Below are positions 23,301 through 35,818 of a stretch of 64,000 nucleotides of DNA, piece by piece (the stretch's first letter is position 1; every line of letters starts with the position of its first letter). A program made the position numbers and the translations under genes. The notes beneath the pieces were generated by a model, which worked only from the letters and a program-made list of their open reading frames with translations, made no database searches and was not told the origin of the DNA. The DNA is from Ooceraea biroi (Eukaryota; Arthropoda; Insecta; Hymenoptera; Formicidae): contig NC_039515.1 of NCBI RefSeq assembly GCF_003672135.1, forward strand, positions 13,020,001-13,084,000, read 5' to 3'.

Positions 23301-23710
23301 TTAGGTACTCCTTTGCAAATTTCATATAACACAAAAATGCAAATTTACTTACATTTTCGGAATTGAAGTAAAAACTGTAGTAACTCATGATAGGAATAAT
23401 AGTAGCGCAAATATAACAAAATCTTTTTAGAGTACAGTCCATGTTACACGCCGACGTTATAAACAGCAGCAACTAGAAAAGGTACAACAGTAAAAAGAAA
23501 TTTAGTAAGGGCAATAAAAATGGACTTGACACCGATAACGCTTCAACAATGTAATCACAGTAATACCTGAGAAAATAAAGTGGAGCAGTGTGCACCGAAG
23601 AAGAAAACGGATTGTATTCGCCAGATAAATGATTTGTGATACGGCCATAATCCCAAAGCCGAAAGCATAATTCGATGAAGCTTTACACAGCGTTCACCAG
23701 CAAATACCAT
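20309..23710 (-). CDS. Odorant receptor OR-5, complete, 9 exons, 393 aa
   Basis: Exons: 23567-23710, 23353-23472, 23144-23261, 22793-23054, 22606-22722, 21466-21556, 20903-21048, 20487-20616, 20309-20362. Starts MVFAGERCVKLHRIML; the GLWPYQ motif reads GLWPYH here. Exon 3 begins LKRALQHM, shared in part with OR-1 (VMRALQHM), because the acceptor is AATAATAG instead of the usual AAACAG. The exon 4 acceptor (TTTTGCAG) is strong, and the alternative upstream AG seen in other copies is absent. Exon 5 has a distinctive LPPSQRMQF. Intron 5 carries an 850-bp hairpin. Ends LVTSAISYFTVMHAMRS. An older, diverged array member, apparently functional. Confidence 0.9.
21651..22503. mobile_element. Long fold-back element in intron 5 of OR-5
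   Basis: Arms of about 270-300 bp with roughly 80% inverted identity. The left starts 'tgtaacacgagtgtgaatag'; the right ends with its complement. Inverted pairs such as 'tttttgcctgctacac' and 'tccagcaggcaaaaa', and 'tggcatcaaagaggccaaaa' and 'ttggcctctttgacgcca', lie along the arms. The loop (about 21900-22250) includes 'cgcgcacgcgcgg'. No coding frame spans it. Exact outer limits are uncertain. Confidence 0.8.
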
Positions 23711-24010
23711 TTCGCAGGACGGATGGAGCAGCTATGTCAATAAAACGACTGACTGATCTTTCAAGACGTAAAATTCCTCTTTTTTAATACAATTTCTACT
23801 ATATTTATGCAATGTTGTTAAGACGAAATTAGAGTAAATGTTTACTAATTTGTCATAATTTTTCTTTAATATAGGGTGGAAAACAAATGTGAGTGTAGCA
23901 AACGCGAAAGTATCGATGTGCGTTATAAGAAAAACATTTAGCGGAATAAGTAAATTGCTGAGTGAAATTAAGAAAATATATAGATATATTTCACCCTTTA
24001 GTTTATATGA

Positions 24011-24020
24011 GCGCAAGCGC
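24011..24020 (-). promoter_or_regulatory. Conserved GCGCAAGCGC upstream motif of OR-5
   Basis: Copy 301 bp before the OR-5 start, here in context B: followed by 'agtagacagc', then 'gcgtcagtcgatcttg' and 'gtgtacacttcgatgtgaaa'. Confidence 0.55.
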
Positions 24021-25574
24021 AGTAGACAGCTATACCCTTCGACGCGTCAGTCGATCTTGCGCCACCGAGGTGTACACTTCGATGTGAAACAATGCGGCAT
24101 GTGCACGTGCATATCTTGGATATTACTCTTGTCAGTCATCTTCTTTCATTCATCTACTTGTTGTTTAAATGAGGTATACATTTTATTCTGATAATATACA
24201 CATCCACTTAATTATATCAGTTAAATTACAGTTATAAAAAAAATTTATGTTTAAAAAAAATATGCAATAAAGGCGCATGTTGATTTTATGGAATATATTA
24301 TAATTATATTGTACTGTATTTATAAAACCAACATGCAAATATACCTGGCATCATTTTTGTACATTTTTTTCAGTATATATAAAAAACGAATTCCTACAAA
24401 AGCTGTGATATCTAATAACGCTAACTTAAAAGAAATACATAGAAAAGATTATTTTTTATTATCTATATCGTTTTTGTATATTTATCATAATAAAAAAAAT
24501 CGAAGCAGAAAAATAATGTATACTAATATGTATAAAACATATTAATACAATAGTTGTAATACCAGACAATACCACCAAGAGGAAAATATAGAAAAGTGTA
24601 TTTAATTATAAAGTTGATTATAAATTATAAATTATAAGAAGGCTGCCATCCTCTCACGATCAACACTGCAGACAGATGCTCATAAAGACTACCACGACAA
24701 TGTTGAAATGAAGTTTACTACTTTCCAAATTTATATTGTAATATTTCAATTTACAGAACATGTAGAACAAAAATAAGAACACTTTTATTTATAAAGTGAA
24801 CCTTTGTGATTATCAATTGAGCTGTAGACGGATTTTATTCAGGACTTGACCATGAAGCTGACTGTTTTCACGATAAATATCTCAGACGGTGTTTATGACT
24901 TCTAACACGAAACAAATCAATTGACGTGCCATCACGCGATTGATAATTTTCGAAAGGTATACCGTTTGCCTTACGATCAGAATAAATAGACAGTATAAAT
25001 AGACAAGCGACAAAAAGAAAGACACACAGTTACGGATCTAGACAGAAATAGAGAGGAAGGACTACAGATAGATAAATAAAGAGACAGAAATACGAAAGCA
25101 CATAGCGAAACAATAACGGACGAATTATCCGTGATCTCCCGACGCGTGTATATTGAGTAGAATTATATCAAAAGAGATTGTAATAATTCTTGTCAGTTTC
25201 GACATACGTCCTATTCAGTGAGCTATCTTGTGTGTCAAAGTAAAAGAGAATTCCTCCTACGCCTACAACTCTATACAACAAAGCCTATTATGAAATTGAT
25301 TTATCCATTCATCTATTACTGAGATCTGATAATAACAGTGATAATAATCTGATAACTAACGATGCACTCAATTAGTTGCTTCGTATAGATATACACGGGG
25401 CGGTTTCGCCACTTGTGCGTACTCACTTGGCACGAGACACTACCTTGTTTTTTGCTTAGTACACCAAAGAGTTTCGAACATTTCCAGTTCAGGAAATAAT
25501 AAAAACTATTATGATTTTTAATTTAAATAAATGAATAAAATAAATTTATAAGTTATATATAGAATTGATGTAGC

Positions 25575-26045
25575 ATGACCGGGAGATTTGATGAATCGAT
25601 GAGATTAAACGCATCGAGCTGGATAGGTATAGGTACTAAACATGCCAAAAAGTGGAAACGATTTAAATTGGCGATTTTGAGGACAACGATTAATCTAATT
25701 AAACAAAGATATGTTATTATGTATACAAGAGGGCGTGTGTTAGATATCAGATACATCTGCAATTAGTACCGATACAGCAAATTGACAAGTTACTTACGCG
25801 TACATCATAATCTTCAGCGCAATCAATTATACAGTCCACTCTTATCAATAAATGACGTGAAATTTTATCGTGAAACAAGTTCCACCGTAAACTTCAACAA
25901 TTTTAAATTTATAACCGAGTGCATTGAGTGGATTATAACTGAAATGTCTTACATTGTTCAGGATATTAATAATAATAAGGAAATCATTAATTATTTACGA
26001 TTTGCATGTCTGTGCGCGTCTCACGCACCGAAGCTATGTGCTTAA
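25575..26045 (+). pseudogene. Unassigned 157-codon reading frame with one internal stop
   Basis: From ATG 25575 (MTGRFDESMRLNASSW) the frame stays open to TAG at 25764-25766, then continues open in the same frame to TAA at 26043-26045 (EWIITEMSYIVQDINNNKEI, then LRFACLCASHAPKLCA). An open run of 156 sense codons with a single stop is unusual in such AT-rich DNA. The segment has no counterpart in other array units. I do not recognise the protein. It could be a fragment of a displaced gene or of an integrated element; it could also be chance. Confidence 0.25.
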
Positions 26046-26084
26046 AAATGTATTTTTGGAAGCGGTGTACAATATATCCATACA

Positions 26085-26560
26085 AACTTTCTTTTTTCTT
26101 TCAAAAACTACAAAAAAACATCAAGTCATGCGCTGCTTGGTTTTATGGGAAAAGTATGAGATAATATTGTTTCAACAAAAGAAATGATAAGAAAATAAAA
26201 TTCCACAGAACAACGTTACGTTGTTACATTAGGTTGTTGCACAATTTCCGTAACAATTTTCGAACAAAATATTACAGCACAAAATTTTTAAATAGAAAAA
26301 ACTTGGTTGGATTAAAGGTTTATGTTTGAAAACCAGGAGAGGCAAGTTTCTTCCATTTAAAAATTTTGTGCTACACTATTTTTTTTCAAACCTACGACAG
26401 AATTTACGTAACAATCTAACGATGTTTTGATATTAGTTCTTTTACTGGAACGATGTTATCTTACAACTTTTTCATACAATCAAGCAGCATGTACTTGGCG
26501 TACCTTTTTTGAACTTTCTCAAAGAAAACGTAAGTTCTGAATGAATATCACGCTTCTTTT
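26085..26560. repeat. Inverted plus direct copy of the receptor upstream block
   Basis: The plus strand at 26085-26335 matches the complement of the block found upstream of each receptor (for example 'gcgctgcttggttttatggg' against 'ccatgaaaccaagtagcgcg' near 14380). At 26340-26535 the same block occurs in normal orientation ('ccatttaaaaattttgtgct'). The two face each other as a rough palindrome with a centre near 26338, a local inverted duplication. Confidence 0.6.
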
Positions 26561-27233
26561 TATATACGGTTTAATATACAGTCGTGCGAAGATAGTATTT
26601 TAACAAAATGAACAAGTGAATATCAGTAATAATAATTACTGATGATCTAGAAAAATTAAAGGTATAATTCGCATAAAATGCCATGGGGCAGGGTCTCGCC
26701 CGAGCATTGCCTCTTGGTGTGAACTTGGCGTGAGACTCTACCGTGTGTCTTGATTATATATCACAATTACAATTACATTGTTACGATTGTCATGTTAAGT
26801 ACAGCAAGTAAACAGTATATTAATATTTAATCACACATCAAAATTAATTACAATATAGAATTACAACATCAAATTTAATAATGAAACATATTTACTATTT
26901 TATAAATTATATATATACTTACTTAACAAATATATTATTCCACAAAAAGAAAACAGGAATATAAAGTAATAAAATACAATTTATACTGCCAAATTTAATG
27001 AAATCACGTCTTGTCCGAAATAGTCGATATGTGCCAATTTCTGACGTACATCTACCGTACATAGGTATAACATAGGTAGTTACTATCTTTCTTTCAAAGC
27101 TTTCATCACTTATCTTTGTAAGAACTTTGTAAGAACAAATATAATGCATGTAAGCGTTGCTCTGAAAAACTACTTCTTGTTACTCTGATTAACTCTGAAC
27201 ATCTTCACTATTTTCTTCATCACACTATACTCA

Positions 27234-29950
27234 TTAACGCATGGCGTGCATAACGGTAAAATATGATATAGCTGAAGTCATAAGCTGAAACAAGAATTCT
27301 CCTCCGTATGAACAGTAATTGTTAAAGTTTTATCAGTAACTATTAAAATATTCACTCAAGCTAATACTTATGTTAAGACATATGTAACATTTCTTACCGT
27401 AGAAAATCCTTCTATGGACAGAACAAAAAGACCACCTAAAACTACTTTATGAGCCCTTATAGATTTTTGCATGATCAAGAACAATTTCTGAATCGGTAGT
27501 GGCGCTACATACCAAAGAGTATCATATCTAAAGTTTACACAAACAATGCATTAATATTTTTATCGAAGATTAAATTTTAAGAAACATGAGTACGAAACAT
27601 TAAATAAGAAAATATAACCGCAGGTTATGCCAGATACACGTGATGATACATGTGATGAGAGAACACACTATATTTCATCACACAATTATCCAATTAATAA
27701 TAAATGTTATATATTAATATTCATATTTTCACAAAACAAGTATCAATGCAAAAGAATCAGAAAAATTATCTAATACAACAGTTCTATCATAGAATACATA
27801 AAATTATTAATATATTGTTACATACGCAGATTCTAATATTCCTAGACTGTGTTCAGTGTAAGATTGTGCAAGAAAATTCGCCATAAGCATATATAGTAAA
27901 TAACAAAATAGAATTCCAGATGACAGTAAAATATCAAAGACGTCGTTGAACTGCATTATAGCATTATATAGCTACAAACAATTTATAGTTTTTGTAATAA
28001 AACGTTGTATAAAGTACTATTATATGTTACGTAATTAATTACATATAATATCAGAAGCACACCACTTTACTTTAGTACTTTACACATACAAAAGCTTTAA
28101 AACATAAAAATTACAATGCCAGTGACACGAATCAATGAGGATTTTACAATTTTCAGGAATATTCACTTTTTCATTAAGTAGTATATTAGCAATATGAATA
28201 AGTGGATATCAAAAACAATAATTATCTAGAAGATATTAAAGGTACAGCGCAGAAATTTTTGATTCAGTGTTGCTTACACTAAGTATAGAATTTCTTATAT
28301 TAAAAGTTTTGAAGATTGCTCGCAATCCTAATCCAAAACAAACATGAAATAAGTGGTGAAATGTATTATATTAATAAATACAACTTACGCGAAATAGAAT
28401 GCAACTTAAAGACACGACGCCAACTAAAAGTAATGGGAAATACCACATATCAAACGAAAGTAACAAGTTTTGGCTGAACCTTCAATCCCAAAAAATGTCT
28501 ATTTAATAAAGATACATTTAATTACTCTCAAACCTATAAATATTTAGATGTAATTATGCACGCTTGGTGAATATTAACGATTAATATAATCAATAGAAAA
28601 CATATTGGCCGAGTTTACACCGTATTTCGTTCGCCACCTGACCTGTACTCTGACCTAAAGTAAGCTTCCAAGTAAACGTTTACATCGTTTAGACCTATAA
28701 TATTTTATAAGTGAAAAAGAAACCTCACCCAACCCAGATTAAGTCGCTTCCCAATTTTAGGTCAAATATAGGGTATAGGTAGCGGCCTAAAATGCACGGT
28801 GTAAATGAGGCCATTAACATATTGTGGAAACTAACTCCATTGTTCTTCTATGAATGTAAACTGAAAAACAAATATTCCGTTGCATGTGTTGTATTCTTTG
28901 AACAACAGGAAGTTGTAACGTATAGACGGTTACTGTATTTTGGATTAAATAACTGAAAACAATTTAGATATCAATAGTTGATAAACTCCATCAGAAAGTA
29001 AGAAAAATAGTGCGCTTGTTAACCTAACAATTTTATATGTTGCACATGAATGTTTCGCTACTGTAATTATGACCGTTCCAGTCATAATCATTGACCAGAT
29101 ACCCAACGCCACTCCTACTACCTGCTGTACTAAGTAAACAAAAAAATATTGTTCCTCATTGATGAAAAGTTCGAGATCCATTTCAATTTTACGTGGTCGC
29201 GATTCATTCATTGGTATGATAACATCAAGAATGATAGATCTACATTCAAAAGTCGTAATACCAGATACACCTAGGAAAAGAGAAACTAGAAAAACACATA
29301 CAATGAAATTAAGGACAGTTGAAGTAAAGTGATCCACCATTATAATTTCACTTCTGATTCACTTACTGCAGAGAGTTACTGCGAAAATATAAGATTCAAA
29401 GAGATATTCTTCAAAGATTTTCATTGTGCCACTATTACCATACATTTTCCAGTCCAATTGTATATGTTCCAACATTTGCTTTACCTGTTTTTAATTGCCA
29501 CTATCTGTAGTATTCGAGAAGCAGAATTTTTGAAAATTTCGAATAATGCACAAAAAATGAACCTCAAGTAATACTCACAGCTTCAGAATTGAAATAGAAT
29601 GAGTAGTAATTCATAATATAAACTAAAGTAATACAAATATAAGAAAATCTTTTTAGGATACAATCCATGTCACAAGTTGTTGTTAAGAACGGTGTAAACT
29701 ACAAAGAATATAAAGGCAGAATTCTAATGATGATAATAAAATATTTAATGATATAAAGCATATAGCATAAGCACATAATATGGACAAGAAATAGTAGTAG
29801 AAATACCTGAAAAAGTAAATTGCAGCAGTACATGCTGAAGAAGAAAACTGATTGTATTCGCCAGATGAATGGTTTCTGATATGGCCATAATCCCACACTC
29901 ATAAGCATAGTTCGATGAAGCTTCAAACAGCGTGCGCCTACAAATACCAT
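27234..29950 (-). CDS. Odorant receptor OR-6, complete, 9 exons, 392 aa
   Basis: Exons: 29807-29950, 29579-29698, 29367-29484, 29024-29285, 28836-28952, 28389-28479, 27826-27971, 27398-27527, 27234-27284. Starts MVFVGARCLKLHR. The last exon is one codon shorter because TAA directly follows HAMR. Exon 6 begins FSQNLLLSF instead of FCK(S/G). Exon 7 ends in GC with donor GTATGT, so the exon 7/8 junction encodes Ala, not Thr. Its 5' half (exons 2-3, upstream region) resembles OR-3, while exon 7 (ILFCYLLYMLMANFLAQSYT) resembles OR-10 and OR-11, so it looks mosaic. Intron 5 has a Harbinger-like insert. The usual upstream motif is cut short, so expression may be altered. Confidence 0.9.
28607..28812. 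mobile_element. Harbinger-like MITE in intron 5 of OR-6
   Basis: 206 bp with ends GGCCGAGTTTACACCGT and ACGGTGTAAATGAGGCC, flanked by the direct repeat ATT; OR-10 has the empty site 'catattaacatattg'. The 3-bp target and GGCC termini fit PIF/Harbinger elements. A longer relative lies at 41919-42278. Confidence 0.75.
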
Positions 29951-31093
29951 GTCGCGCCGCGAATGGAGCAGCTTTGGTAATGAAACAACTGATCTTCCGA
30001 CAGGTGCACTGAATGTCTTCAGTTTTATACAATTTTTTCTATATCTATACACTGTTAAGATAATATGGATGAATAAAAAATGGATGTAATTTAACAATTT
30101 CCATCATTTAACACTTTTCTCTTATTACGCGATGAAAAATTGATGAGACTATAGATACATGAAATATAGGAGTATTGTTATACGTTATATTAAACACTTA
30201 TCGCGAAATAAGTGAATTGTATAATAGAAGAATGTAAGACAAAAACACAGACAGAATTCATATTTTTTATGGAAGCGCAAGCTACAAAATACAAATTTTG
30301 TGCTGCAATATTTTTTTCCAAAACTACGATAGAAAGTATGTAACAATCTAGCGATATTTTGATATCACTCCTGTTGTTGGAACGATGTTATCTTATTCTT
30401 TTTTCATAAAACCAACCTACTGCTCATCTTTCTTGTATTTCCTTTTCAAAGAAAAGGTAAGTAAGGATATCGTACTTTTTTAATATTCTATACAATTTAC
30501 TATACACTCATGCGAAGATAGTATTTTAGCAAAATGTGGATATCAGTAATAATAATTGCTGATGATCTAGAAGAATTAAAAGTATAATTTGCGGAAAAGC
30601 TACGGGGGGACTCGCTACCCGAGCATCGCTTCTAGGCGTGAACTTGACCCAAGACTACCGTGTCTCTTGGTCATACATCATAATTACAATTACACGGTTA
30701 AGATTGTCATATTAAGTACAGCAAGTAAACAGTATATTAATATTTAACCACACATCTTAATTAATTGCAATATAGAAGTACAATATCAAATTTAATATAA
30801 TGAATATTTTATAAATTATAGTATATTAATTAGCAAATAATATTCCGTAAAAAGAAAACAGGTACATAAAGTAATAAAATACAATTTATACTGCAATTTA
30901 TGATGTAATGAAATATCTTGCCCGAAATAGTCGATACGTGCCAATTACACATATTTCTGACGTATAACATAGATAGCTCCTTTCATTCTTTAAAAACTTT
31001 CATCATTTATCTTTGTAAGAACACTTACAATATAATGTATGTAAGCATTGCTCTGAATAACTACATCTTCGCTATTTTGTCGCTATTTCATAT
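29951..31093. other. Spacer between OR-6 and OR-7
   Basis: The shortest spacer in the array. The upstream region is deleted from within the GCGC motif (30282) to the block beginning 'ttttgtgctgc'. The rest is ordinary unit spacer and the 3' flank of OR-7. No gene seen. Confidence 0.6.
30275..30282 (-). promoter_or_regulatory. Truncated upstream motif of OR-6
   Basis: Only GCGCAAGC remains, 325 bp before the OR-6 start; the context A sequence that should follow is missing and DNA found about 130-150 bp further upstream in other units abuts it. Confidence 0.5.
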
Positions 31094-34000
31094 TTATGAA
31101 CGCATAGCGTGCATGACTGTAAAATATGACACAGCCGAAGTCACAAGCTGAAATACAAGAATCCTCCTTCGAATAGACAGTAATTATATTAAATATTTCT
31201 CAGCAAGTGTCTTCAATTATTAAATATATCCAAGTTAGTTCTTAGATTACTATATACATAATATTAAGTACCGCAGAAAATCCTTCTATGGACGCAACAA
31301 AAAGACCACACAATATTATTTTATGGCTCCTTATAGATTTTTGCATAATCAAGAACAATTTCTGAATCGGTAATGGTGCTACATACCAAAGAGTATCATA
31401 TCTAAAGATTAAACAAATAATACATTAATATTTCGACTGAAGATCAAATTTTAAGAAACATGAGTATAAAACATTGAATAAAAACTTTTGACCCAGCTTA
31501 CTCCAGATACACACACAGTTATATGGGATGACAACACACTATATTTCATTACAATATACTATATTTCAATAAATATTTATGTATTTAAAAGCAAATATTA
31601 TATATTGGTATTTATATTTGCACAAGTAAATGTTACTGTAAAGGATAATCAGAAACAAAATGTCTACTATATGTCTAATAAATATGTTTAAATCAAGGTT
31701 ATATCATAAAATACATATACAATTTATAAGAATATATAAAAATTATTTTTATGCTTTACTTACGTAGAGTCTAATACTTCTACACTATGTTCGGTATAAG
31801 TTTGTCCAAGAAAATTTCCCATAAACATATACACGAAATAACAACCTAAAGTTATGCAGGACACTAAAATACCATACAACTCATCGAACTGAATTATAGC
31901 ATTGTATAGCTACAAAAAATTTATAGTGAGTGTATTATAAGTAGTAAATTATTGTATAAACTAATATTATATGTTACGTAACTGATTATATATGATGTCA
32001 GAACCGTAACGTACTTTACAACGTACAGAAGTCTTAGAAAATAAAAACTACAGTGCTACTGCCACGAATGAATGAAGATTTTTACAATATTCAGTAATAC
32101 TAACTTGCTAATTATGCAGAAAGGATTAGACGGTGCGAATTCTATTTGTTTTGATATATGTTATGAAGCATGAAGTTCCACCTAACTCAAGCCGTAACTC
32201 TTCTTTTCGCGTGGACAGTTGAAAATTCATACGTAATCATTTTAAGCGTTTTTTGTTAATAAGTTTTTAGTAAACAACAAGCGACGGCTAATATCTTCTG
32301 CGGATTACTCAAGTAAATGTTCTCTATAATATATAATTAAAGTAGTCGGAGCTAATCTAGCTCCCCTAATCTGTATAATTACCTTAATATTATTTGTGAT
32401 ATATCTCAAAAACTACACACGGTCCTCACATGGTTGTTAAGTAAAAATTATGTAGAATTTCATCCTTCATAAAATAGATCAAAATAAAAAAGATTCGCCA
32501 AATGTAACTTTTTCTGCAAAATTATCAACAACTTTTGCATTAGGTAGTATTTTAGTAAAATAAACAAGTGGATATCAGTAATAATATTATTATATAATTA
32601 AAATGATCTATACTCTAAGTTTTGACCGCAATTCTAATTCGAGACAGATTAAAACAAACGTAAATAAGTGGTAGAATGCATTATATTAATAAGTAATACT
32701 TACGCGAAATAGAATGCAACTTAAAGACAAGACGGCAACTAAAAGTAATGGGAAATACCACATATCAAACGAAAGTAACAAGCCTTTGCAGAACCTTTAA
32801 CCCCCCAAAAATGTCTATTTAGTAAATTTATATCTCATTACTGTCAAAGCTGTAAACTATTGGCTATAATTATTCACGCTAGAGTGAATATTAACGATTA
32901 ATACACACGATCAATAGAAAACATAATTCGAAACTAACTCCAAGGTTCTTCTATGAAGGTAAACTGAAAGACAAATATTCCGACGCATGTATTGTATTCT
33001 TTGAACAACAGGAAGTTGTAGCGTATGGACAGTTACTGTATTTTGGATTAAATAACTGAAAACAATTTAGATTAATGTCAATAGGTGATAAATTCCATTA
33101 TTAAGAAAAATAGTGCGCTTGTTAACCTAACAATTTTATATGTTGCACATGAGTGTTTTGTTACTGTAGTTAGGAATGTTCCAGTCGTAAGCATCGACCA
33201 AGTACCGATCCCTATTACTAGTAACTCCTGCCCTAAATACAAAAAAAAATAGTGTTCTTTATCGACGAAAAGTTCAAGATCCATTTCAAGTTGACGTGGT
33301 CGTGATTTGTGAGTCAACATTGGTATAATAATATCAAGAATAATAGATCTACATTCAATAATGATAAAGCCAAATCCACCTATTAAAACAAGAACTAGAA
33401 AAACATGTACATGTAGTTAAGGGGCAGTTCAATTAAAATTTCATTTAAAAAATTTCATTTGTAGATATGATTTCATTTCTGATTCACTTACTATTTGTAG
33501 ATACTGCGAAAATATAAGATTCAAAGAGATATTCTTCAAATATGTTCATTGCATCATTATTTTTAAATATTTTCCAGTCAAGCTGCATATGTTCAAACAT
33601 TTGCTTTACCTGTTTTTAAACATTACCACAATCTGTAGTACACGGAAAGTGAAACTTTCGAAAATTTCATATAACGTACAAAAAAAGCGCAAATAATACT
33701 CACAGCGTCAGAATTGAAATAGAACGAGTAGTAATTCATGATATAAACGAAAGTATTACAAATATAAGAAAATCTTTTCAGGATACATTCCATGTTACAA
33801 GGTCTCGTAAAGAACGGTGTAAACTACAAAGACAGAATTCTAACAATAACAATGAAATATTTAACGATATAAAGCATGCAGCGAGTGGAAAAAGTATTCG
33901 TACAGAGATTTCTTTGAAAAAGTCCTTAGTTTTAGAAAGTAAACTTTAATTTACAATTTATTAACAGTGAATACAATATTTCTCAATTGTCCACTCTTAA

Positions 34001-35291
34001 AAAAGCCGTGTTAAATCAAATCGAAATCATTGTTGCCTCTTTTCCACGACACTGATTGGTTATCTCAATTCGCGTTGTGCGTTATGTTCAGTTTAGATTA
34101 ATATCGCGCGGCTGTTTTCGCGTGGAGATTAACAATTTGGTAGAGTGTGATAATTGTGCGTATAATAAATAATAGATATAAGATATTATTATTCGAAAAC
34201 ACTATTAATATTGAAAAATACAATAGCGCGCGCCTGTGTTGTACTAGTATTAATAAAAATGTAATAATTGAAATATATCGTCCTTATAATTAACAAAAAC
34301 GGAAATTTTAATTTAGTATAGAAAAAGTGTTCGTACACTCCTCTTATATTTCATATAACTTATTAATTAATACTTTGTGGAGTATCCATTAGCACTAATC
34401 ACAGTTCGTAATCTTCGGTTCATCGATTGCACCAATAATAATCAATGTGACAATTGATGAGATGCAGCCTCATTCTTCTTGGAGAGCTGTTTTTAAATCT
34501 TTTTGATTAGAAATCTGTCTTTTTCTAATAACAGCTTCAAGAATTTTACATAAATGTTCGATAGGATTGAGGCGACTAACCTAGTGACTGAGGAGATAGC
34601 TTTCATATAATATTCTCAAATAGTTAAATACACTTCCTCAATTTATGCAAACTTCTTAGAGATGCTATTACGAAAAAACAGATTTCTAATCAAAAAGATT
34701 TAAAAACGACTCTCTAAGCAGAATGAGACTATATCTTGTCAACTGTTATGTAAAAGTTGGTGCAATCGATGAACCGAAGATTACGAAGTTTACGAACTGA
34801 TTAGTGCTAACGGATACCTACTCCATAAAGTATTAATTAATAAATTGTTTGTATTGTAAAAGGACGAATACTTTTTATGCACTGAATTAACATTAGTTTT
34901 TATTTTTGTTGATTATAAGGATGATATATTTCAATTATTATATTTTTTTATTATAATTATTATTGAGAATTTATTATCGACTTATTATTGAGAAATATAG
35001 CATGTATTGCATTCACTGTTACTAAATTGTTAATTAAAGTTCATTTTCTAAAAATAAGGACTTTTTCAAAGAAATCTACCCTGTACGAATATCTTTTCCA
35101 CTCTCTGTACATATAAGCATATAATGTGAAAGAGATCATTGAAATACTTGAGAAAATAAACTGAAGCAGTATACACTGAAGAAGAAAACTGCTTGCATTC
35201 GCCAAATAAATGGTTTCTGATACGGCCACAATCCCATAGCGATAAGCATAATACGATGAAGTTTAAAACAACGTTCGCCAGCAAATACCAT
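31094..35291 (-). CDS. Odorant receptor OR-7, complete, 9 exons, 395 aa
   Basis: Exons: 35148-35291, 33704-33823, 33492-33609, 33127-33394, 32939-33055, 32704-32794, 31764-31909, 31272-31401, 31094-31147. Starts MVFAGERCFKLHRIML; ends LVTSAVSYFTVMHAMRS. Exon 4 is 268 nt: PMLTHKSRPRQ replaces PMNESRPRK, a two-codon gain seen nowhere else. Exon 1 ends CAA|GTATTT instead of CAG|GTATTT, and exon 8 has a weak GTACTT donor, so splicing may be less efficient. Intron 1 is 1.3 kb because of a Tc1-derived palindrome, and intron 6 holds an old MITE. Exons are otherwise clean and in frame. Confidence 0.88.
32109..32525. mobile_element. Old MITE in intron 6 of OR-7
   Basis: Sequence absent from other copies of this intron. 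The ends form diverged inverted repeats of about 55 bp: left 'aattatgcagaaagg' to 'tgttatgaag', right 'cttcataaaatagatcaaaa' to 'ctgcaaaatt'. No coding frame; edges approximate. Confidence 0.6.
33879..35107. mobile_element. Palindromic Tc1-derived element in intron 1 of OR-7
   Basis: The ends are CAGCGAGTGGAAAAAGTATT and, on the other strand, CAGAGAGTGGAAAAGATATT, with TA (one side decayed to TG) outside. Two copies of a Tc1 transposase C-terminal region face each other: on the minus strand near 34370-34600 and on the plus strand near 34670-34850 ('tctaatcaaaaagattt' in both). An internal terminus-like 'agaaaaagtgttcgtacac' (34320) is also mirrored near 34870. About 240 bp near 34000-34230 occur only on the left. 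The frames are full of stops. Confidence 0.75.
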
Positions 35292-35619
35292 TTCGCGCGG
35301 CGGAGGAACTTTGTCAATAACGACTGACGGATCTTCCGACAACTACATTGAATGTCTTCATTTTTATAAAATTTCTACTATACCTATATCTATACATTGT
35401 TGTTAAGACAAAATATAAAGATGAATGAAATTTAGTAATTTCTATCATTTAATAATTTTCTATCATTATGGAGTGAAAAACAAGTGGTATTTTACATACA
35501 TCATAATCAATATAATAGGAGTATCGTTATGGTATATAAAAAACATTTTGTGAAATAAGTAAATTGTAACAACGTAATAAGGAAAGTACACAGACATAGT
35601 TTAAATTTTTATTTCTGAA

Positions 35620-35629
35620 GCGCAAGCGC
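35620..35629 (-). promoter_or_regulatory. Conserved GCGCAAGCGC upstream motif of OR-7
   Basis: Copy 329 bp before the OR-7 start, context A ('atttgactatcgccttcgg'). Confidence 0.55.
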
Positions 35630-35818
35630 ATTTGACTATCGCCTTCGGCTGAAAGATCAGTCCACTTTGAGACGTTGAAGAATATTCATCGTACGAGAAT
35701 ACATAACATCCGTGTGAATTTTTTGGTGTAATATATCTATATTTGTTGTAATACATCTATATTTGTTGTACAGATACCATGTGAATGATGAAGATACGAA
35801 ATGTTGAAACATTATGTG

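Larger units (their letters stand above)
23711..27233. other. Long spacer between OR-5 and OR-6
   Basis: Positions 23711-24180 are the receptor upstream region in context B. Positions 24180-25480 are unit sequence shared with 41110-42790 upstream of OR-8, without the Harbinger-like insert found there. Positions 25480-26080 are unique in the window and hold a broken reading frame. Positions 26085-26560 carry an inverted and a direct copy of the upstream block. From 26600 the ordinary spacer resumes. No tRNA or intact gene recognised. Confidence 0.6.
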
